A stretch of DNA of 64,000 bases. Source: Desulfovibrio ferrophilus. GTDB lineage: Bacteria > Desulfobacterota > Desulfovibrionia > Desulfovibrionales > Desulfovibrionaceae. The notes below the pieces were generated by a model. It was not told the DNA's origin, did not search any database, and saw only the letters and a program-made list of their open reading frames with translations. Each line of letters opens with the position of its first letter. Position 1 is the stretch's first letter. The stretch is from positions 248,001-312,000 of the forward strand of contig NZ_AP017378.1 of assembly GCF_003966735.1 (NCBI RefSeq), in the 5' to 3' direction. The translations under genes and the position numbers were made by a program. Of the stretch, positions 61,346 to 64,000 are shown in pieces.

Positions 61346-62647
61346 TTGAAGAAAATTTGTTTTGCCATAGCAATCTGCGTTGCAATGTCCGTGGCTACCG
61401 TAGGGACGGTTCAGGCCAAGACCCTAGGCGAATTGCTGCCGGAAATGCTGACTCAGCATGAGCGCCTCAAAGCGGCGCAGGACACTGAGGAAGCCGGTCT
61501 GGAGCGCTACAAGGCCTCGAAAACGGCTTGGTATCCCAAACTCAATTTCAGTGGTGACGTAGCCCGTGAAGTGACGGACTACAATAACGCCGCCTCCGTT
61601 TCCCTGACCCGCAATATCGTGAAGTTCCGTGGTACCCAGAACATCTGGGACGCGGGCTTGGTCGATGGTGGGATCAAAGGCAACGAAGGTATGTACAAGC
61701 AGGCCGAACAGACTAAGACCTTTACCCGCCAGGGACTGCTTCTTGAGGGAGCCAACGCTTATCTACAGCTGATGAAGGCTGTGCGTACCCTTGAATACGC
61801 CCTTCAGTCCGAAGAAAATATCATGCGCCAGACAGGTATCGAGGAATCCCTCGTGGAGAAGGGCGCCGGCCTGTCTTCCGATGTCCTTCAGGCCAAGGCC
61901 CAGCTGGCCGAGGTCGCAGCGTTGCGTGTTGTCAACGAGGGGCAACTGGAAAATGCCCGCAGCCGATTCAAGGCCGTGTTTGGTTTCAGCCCGGACGATG
62001 CCCTGATCACTTCGTTTAGCTATCCCAACGCTCCTTATGCTCAGGTTCCCGGAACCGTGGACGAGGCGATCAATGTCTCCTTCCAGAAGAATCCGAGCAT
62101 CCTCATTTCCCAGAGCATGGTCGAAACCGCCGATGGTTCCGTCGAGACCGCATTGGCGAGCTTCTACCCGCACTTCAATGCCTTCGCCGAATACTGGCGC
62201 AAGGAGAACGATGGTGGGCAGAAGGACACCGTCAAGTGGGAGCAGCGTTTGGGTGTCGAGTTTAATTACAATTTCTATAATGGCGGCGGCGACACGGCCA
62301 CCTTGGCGGCTTCGCGCAAGGACCGTTCTGCTGCGGTGAACACCGTACTGGATGTTGAGCGGACCATCGAAGAGCAGGTGCGCGTTGCCTGGCAGAATCT
62401 AATCACTGCCCGCTCCAAGGCTGAATGGTTCAGAAACCAGGCCGTGATCTCCGAGGAATTCCTGGAGTTGGCACGCAAGGAGCGCAAGCTTGGCAATCGC
62501 TCTCTGCTGGATGTTCTTTCTGCGGAAGTGAATCTGAATTCTGCCCGCAGTGGTGCCATTACTGCCGAAGTGGATCAGATGATCCAGGCGTACACGCTGA
62601 TGCACGCCATGGGGCAGCTCGAACTCGACTTGTTCCCGGCTCAGTAG
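61346..62647 (+). CDS. TolC-family outer-membrane channel
   Basis: The 433-residue protein starts at a TTG (61346) with a GGGGGG ribosome-binding site and has a signal peptide ending TVQA. The body shows the two-fold TolC repeats with helical pairs (ANAYLQLMKAVRTLEYAL; RVAWQNLITARSKAEWFR), GLSSDVLQAKAQLAEVAAL and LGNRSLLDVLSAEVNLNSA. With the type I ABC exporter gene directly downstream it is the outer-membrane part of a type I secretion system. A terminator lies between. Confidence 0.92.
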   Translation: MKKICFAIAICVAMSVATVGTVQAKTLGELLPEMLTQHERLKAAQDTEEAGLERYKASKTAWYPKLNFSGDVAREVTDYNNAASVSLTRNIVKFRGTQNIWDAGLVDGGIKGNEGMYKQAEQTKTFTRQGLLLEGANAYLQLMKAVRTLEYALQSEENIMRQTGIEESLVEKGAGLSSDVLQAKAQLAEVAALRVVNEGQLENARSRFKAVFGFSPDDALITSFSYPNAPYAQVPGTVDEAINVSFQKNPSILISQSMVETADGSVETALASFYPHFNAFAEYWRKENDGGQKDTVKWEQRLGVEFNYNFYNGGGDTATLAASRKDRSAAVNTVLDVERTIEEQVRVAWQNLITARSKAEWFRNQAVISEEFLELARKERKLGNRSLLDVLSAEVNLNSARSGAITAEVDQMIQAYTLMHAMGQLELDLFPAQ

Positions 62648-62685
62648 AACACAGGTCTCAAGCTTCAGTGAATCAGTGATTACCC

Positions 62686-62724
62686 CCGGCGGGTCCGCGT
62701 GCGGCGGGCCTGCCGGTTTTTTTT
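62686..62724 (+). terminator. Terminator after the TolC-family gene
   Basis: CCGGC ... GCCGG with further GC-rich pairing inside, followed by eight T. Confidence 0.75.
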
Positions 62725-62764
62725 CGGTACTTGTACTTGGTTGAAAAGGATTGTCTGCGTACCC

Positions 62765-64000
62765 ATGGTCATGGATGAACTGATTGTCCGCCTGAAGCGG
62801 AATCCTGCATTGAGCGCTGAGCTTGTTCTGGCTTCGGTCTGTACGAACGTGTTGGCTTTGGCTGATACGATTTTCGTGATGATCGTGCTCAGGCGCTACA
62901 TCGCCTATGGGTTCGATGGCACCCTGATCATCCTTACGGCAGGAACCCTCGTTGCATTGGGCTTGCAGTGGGGAGTACGGCGTTCACGGGATATTCTGGC
63001 TGCGGACGTTAGTCGCGATTTTGACAAGACGCTGAGCGAGGACATGGCCACCGCTCTGGTGGATTCCGATGCCATGGCTTTGCAGGAGTTGCCTCCTGAA
63101 AGAGTCCGGGGCGCCGTTGTTGATTTTCAGACCACTCAATCTGCTTACGATGCCCTCAATATTGGAGCCTTGCTGGACGCTCCATTTGCCTTGATGTTTA
63201 CCGCTTCAGTCTTTTTCCTGAGTCCTTTGCTCTCACTGATAGTGCTGATTGGTGTGGCTATTTCACTGGGTGCCGGTTTGGCATCCGTGCATTTGGCGCG
63301 CCGTGGTGGTGCTGACTTGGCCGACGAGTCCGGGCGCCATCATGCCATGGTGGGAACCGCCACCCGAGCAGCCGACACCGTACGCGTTTTTGGTGGTGCT
63401 GAGTATTGCCACAAGCAATGGACGGCACAGGTAGGGCGCATTGGCGTCTTGCGCAATGTGTTGGAGGACACGCGAGGCTTGTCCCAGAGTGTGACCCTCG
63501 GTGCCGGTGTCTTTGTGCGCGTTGCCATTTATTCGGTGGGAGCCAAACTGGCTGTGGAGGGAGAATTGAGCGTCGCGGCACTCATCGGCGCGAGCATTCT
63601 GGGGTCCTATGCCATTCAGAAGGCGACAGCCTGTGCCAATGCCTATTCTCTGCTTGAGCAGGCGCGGGAAGCCATGCGGCGCATTGGTGAACTCACGGGA
63701 TTGCCTGGTGAACGTCACGCAGGAGCGATCCCTGAAACCTATGAGGGGGCCCTTGAACTCGCAGGGATGTCCTACGCCTTTCCCAATGGCAGTCCTCTGT
63801 TTCAGGGCCTTGATCTGGCGCTGGCTCCGGGAGAGGTGCTCGCTGTGCAGGGGGCTAACGGCTCCGGCAAGTCGACGCTGATGCGGCTGGTGGCCGGATT
63901 GGCTGCACCCCAGGCTGGTCGTGTGTTGGCCGATGGCAGGGATCTGCGCGAGCTGAATCCCAAGTGGTGGCGAAAGCAGCTGGCATATGTTCCCCAGGAG
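62765..64000 (+). CDS. Type I secretion ABC transporter (permease-ATPase), 3' end cut off
   Basis: An open frame of 412 codons from the ATG at 62765 runs off the right edge; a second ATG two codons later is equally possible. The N-terminal part has six hydrophobic segments (LALADTIFVMIVLRRYIAYG; FFLSPLLSLIVLIGVAI). The ATPase begins near residue 330, with Walker A GANGSGKSTLMRL, and continues to the Q-loop LAYVPQE at the edge. It belongs to the LapB/PrtD-like exporters of large RTX adhesins or proteases. There is no C39 peptidase domain. The adaptor (HlyD type) is expected just outside the window. Confidence 0.88.
   Translation, partial: MVMDELIVRLKRNPALSAELVLASVCTNVLALADTIFVMIVLRRYIAYGFDGTLIILTAGTLVALGLQWGVRRSRDILAADVSRDFDKTLSEDMATALVDSDAMALQELPPERVRGAVVDFQTTQSAYDALNIGALLDAPFALMFTASVFFLSPLLSLIVLIGVAISLGAGLASVHLARRGGADLADESGRHHAMVGTATRAADTVRVFGGAEYCHKQWTAQVGRIGVLRNVLEDTRGLSQSVTLGAGVFVRVAIYSVGAKLAVEGELSVAALIGASILGSYAIQKATACANAYSLLEQAREAMRRIGELTGLPGERHAGAIPETYEGALELAGMSYAFPNGSPLFQGLDLALAPGEVLAVQGANGSGKSTLMRLVAGLAAPQAGRVLADGRDLRELNPKWWRKQLAYVPQE

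Overview
The window is a stretch of moderately GC-rich bacterial chromosome that fits a sulfate-reducing desulfovibrio-type organism (Desulfovibrionales). The evidence is a DsrC protein with both C-terminal redox cysteines at 93 and 104, a selenocysteine tRNA, a YcaO-TPR protein near dsrC, a TRAP transporter beside ethanolamine ammonia-lyase, an FmdE/molybdopterin-binding fusion, bacteriohemerythrin, and a dnaA gene with no dnaN or gyrB beside it. No insertion sequence, prophage or CRISPR array was seen. The species cannot be named from the sequence alone.

Layout. 1-5.3 kb: the 5' part of a CgeB/DUF3880-type glycosyltransferase gene (leaving at the left edge), then rlmE, yebC, the overlapping ruvC-ruvA-ruvB set, thyX and a small unknown gene. 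5.3-7.3 kb: a 600-base origin-like non-coding stretch and a divergent dnaA. 7.5-14.6 kb (minus strand): a UPF0280 protein, two exported envelope proteins, two GT4 glycosyltransferases and a short MoaE-like protein. 14.6-17.3 kb: an 891-residue unknown membrane protein carrying a CCHC zinc-knuckle motif. 17.4-21.8 kb (minus): dsrC, YcaO-TPR, a methyltransferase, tRNA-Gly/tRNA-Cys/tRNA-Gly and a DUF364 protein. 22-24.5 kb: a DksA-type regulator, an NFACT protein and a half-size GDT1 transporter. 24.6-28.5 kb: phoH, a PgpH-type HD phosphodiesterase and ybeY. 28.6-33.3 kb: bacteriohemerythrin, argF, argG, argH, infA.

33.5-42.7 kb is a minus-strand catabolic block: FosX-type fosfomycin hydrolase, the FmdE/MoCF fusion, iron-dependent alcohol dehydrogenase, eutC, eutB and TRAP dctM, dctQ, dctP. 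Several strong hairpins divide it into separately expressed parts. An AT-rich zone, a GT2 glycosyltransferase and tRNA-Sec follow. 44.9-54.3 kb: ftsH, folP, cdaA, cdaR, glmM, galU, priA. With the PgpH homologue, the window encodes both a c-di-AMP synthase and a candidate c-di-AMP hydrolase. 54.5-58.7 kb (minus): DMT permease, TauE/SafE permease, Smr protein, MATE exporter. 59-64 kb: an exported solute-binding protein fused to a cytidine-deaminase-like domain without its zinc centre, glucokinase, TolC, and the start of a type I secretion ABC transporter (cut by the right edge).

The most unusual item is the periplasmic SBP_bac_3 / pseudo-cytidine-deaminase fusion at 59.0-60.2 kb. Next are the zinc-knuckle membrane protein, the divergent DnaA with its origin-like upstream region, and the YcaO-methyltransferase-DsrC neighbourhood. 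All functional statements rest on reading the sequence and on recalled family knowledge; no database search was run.
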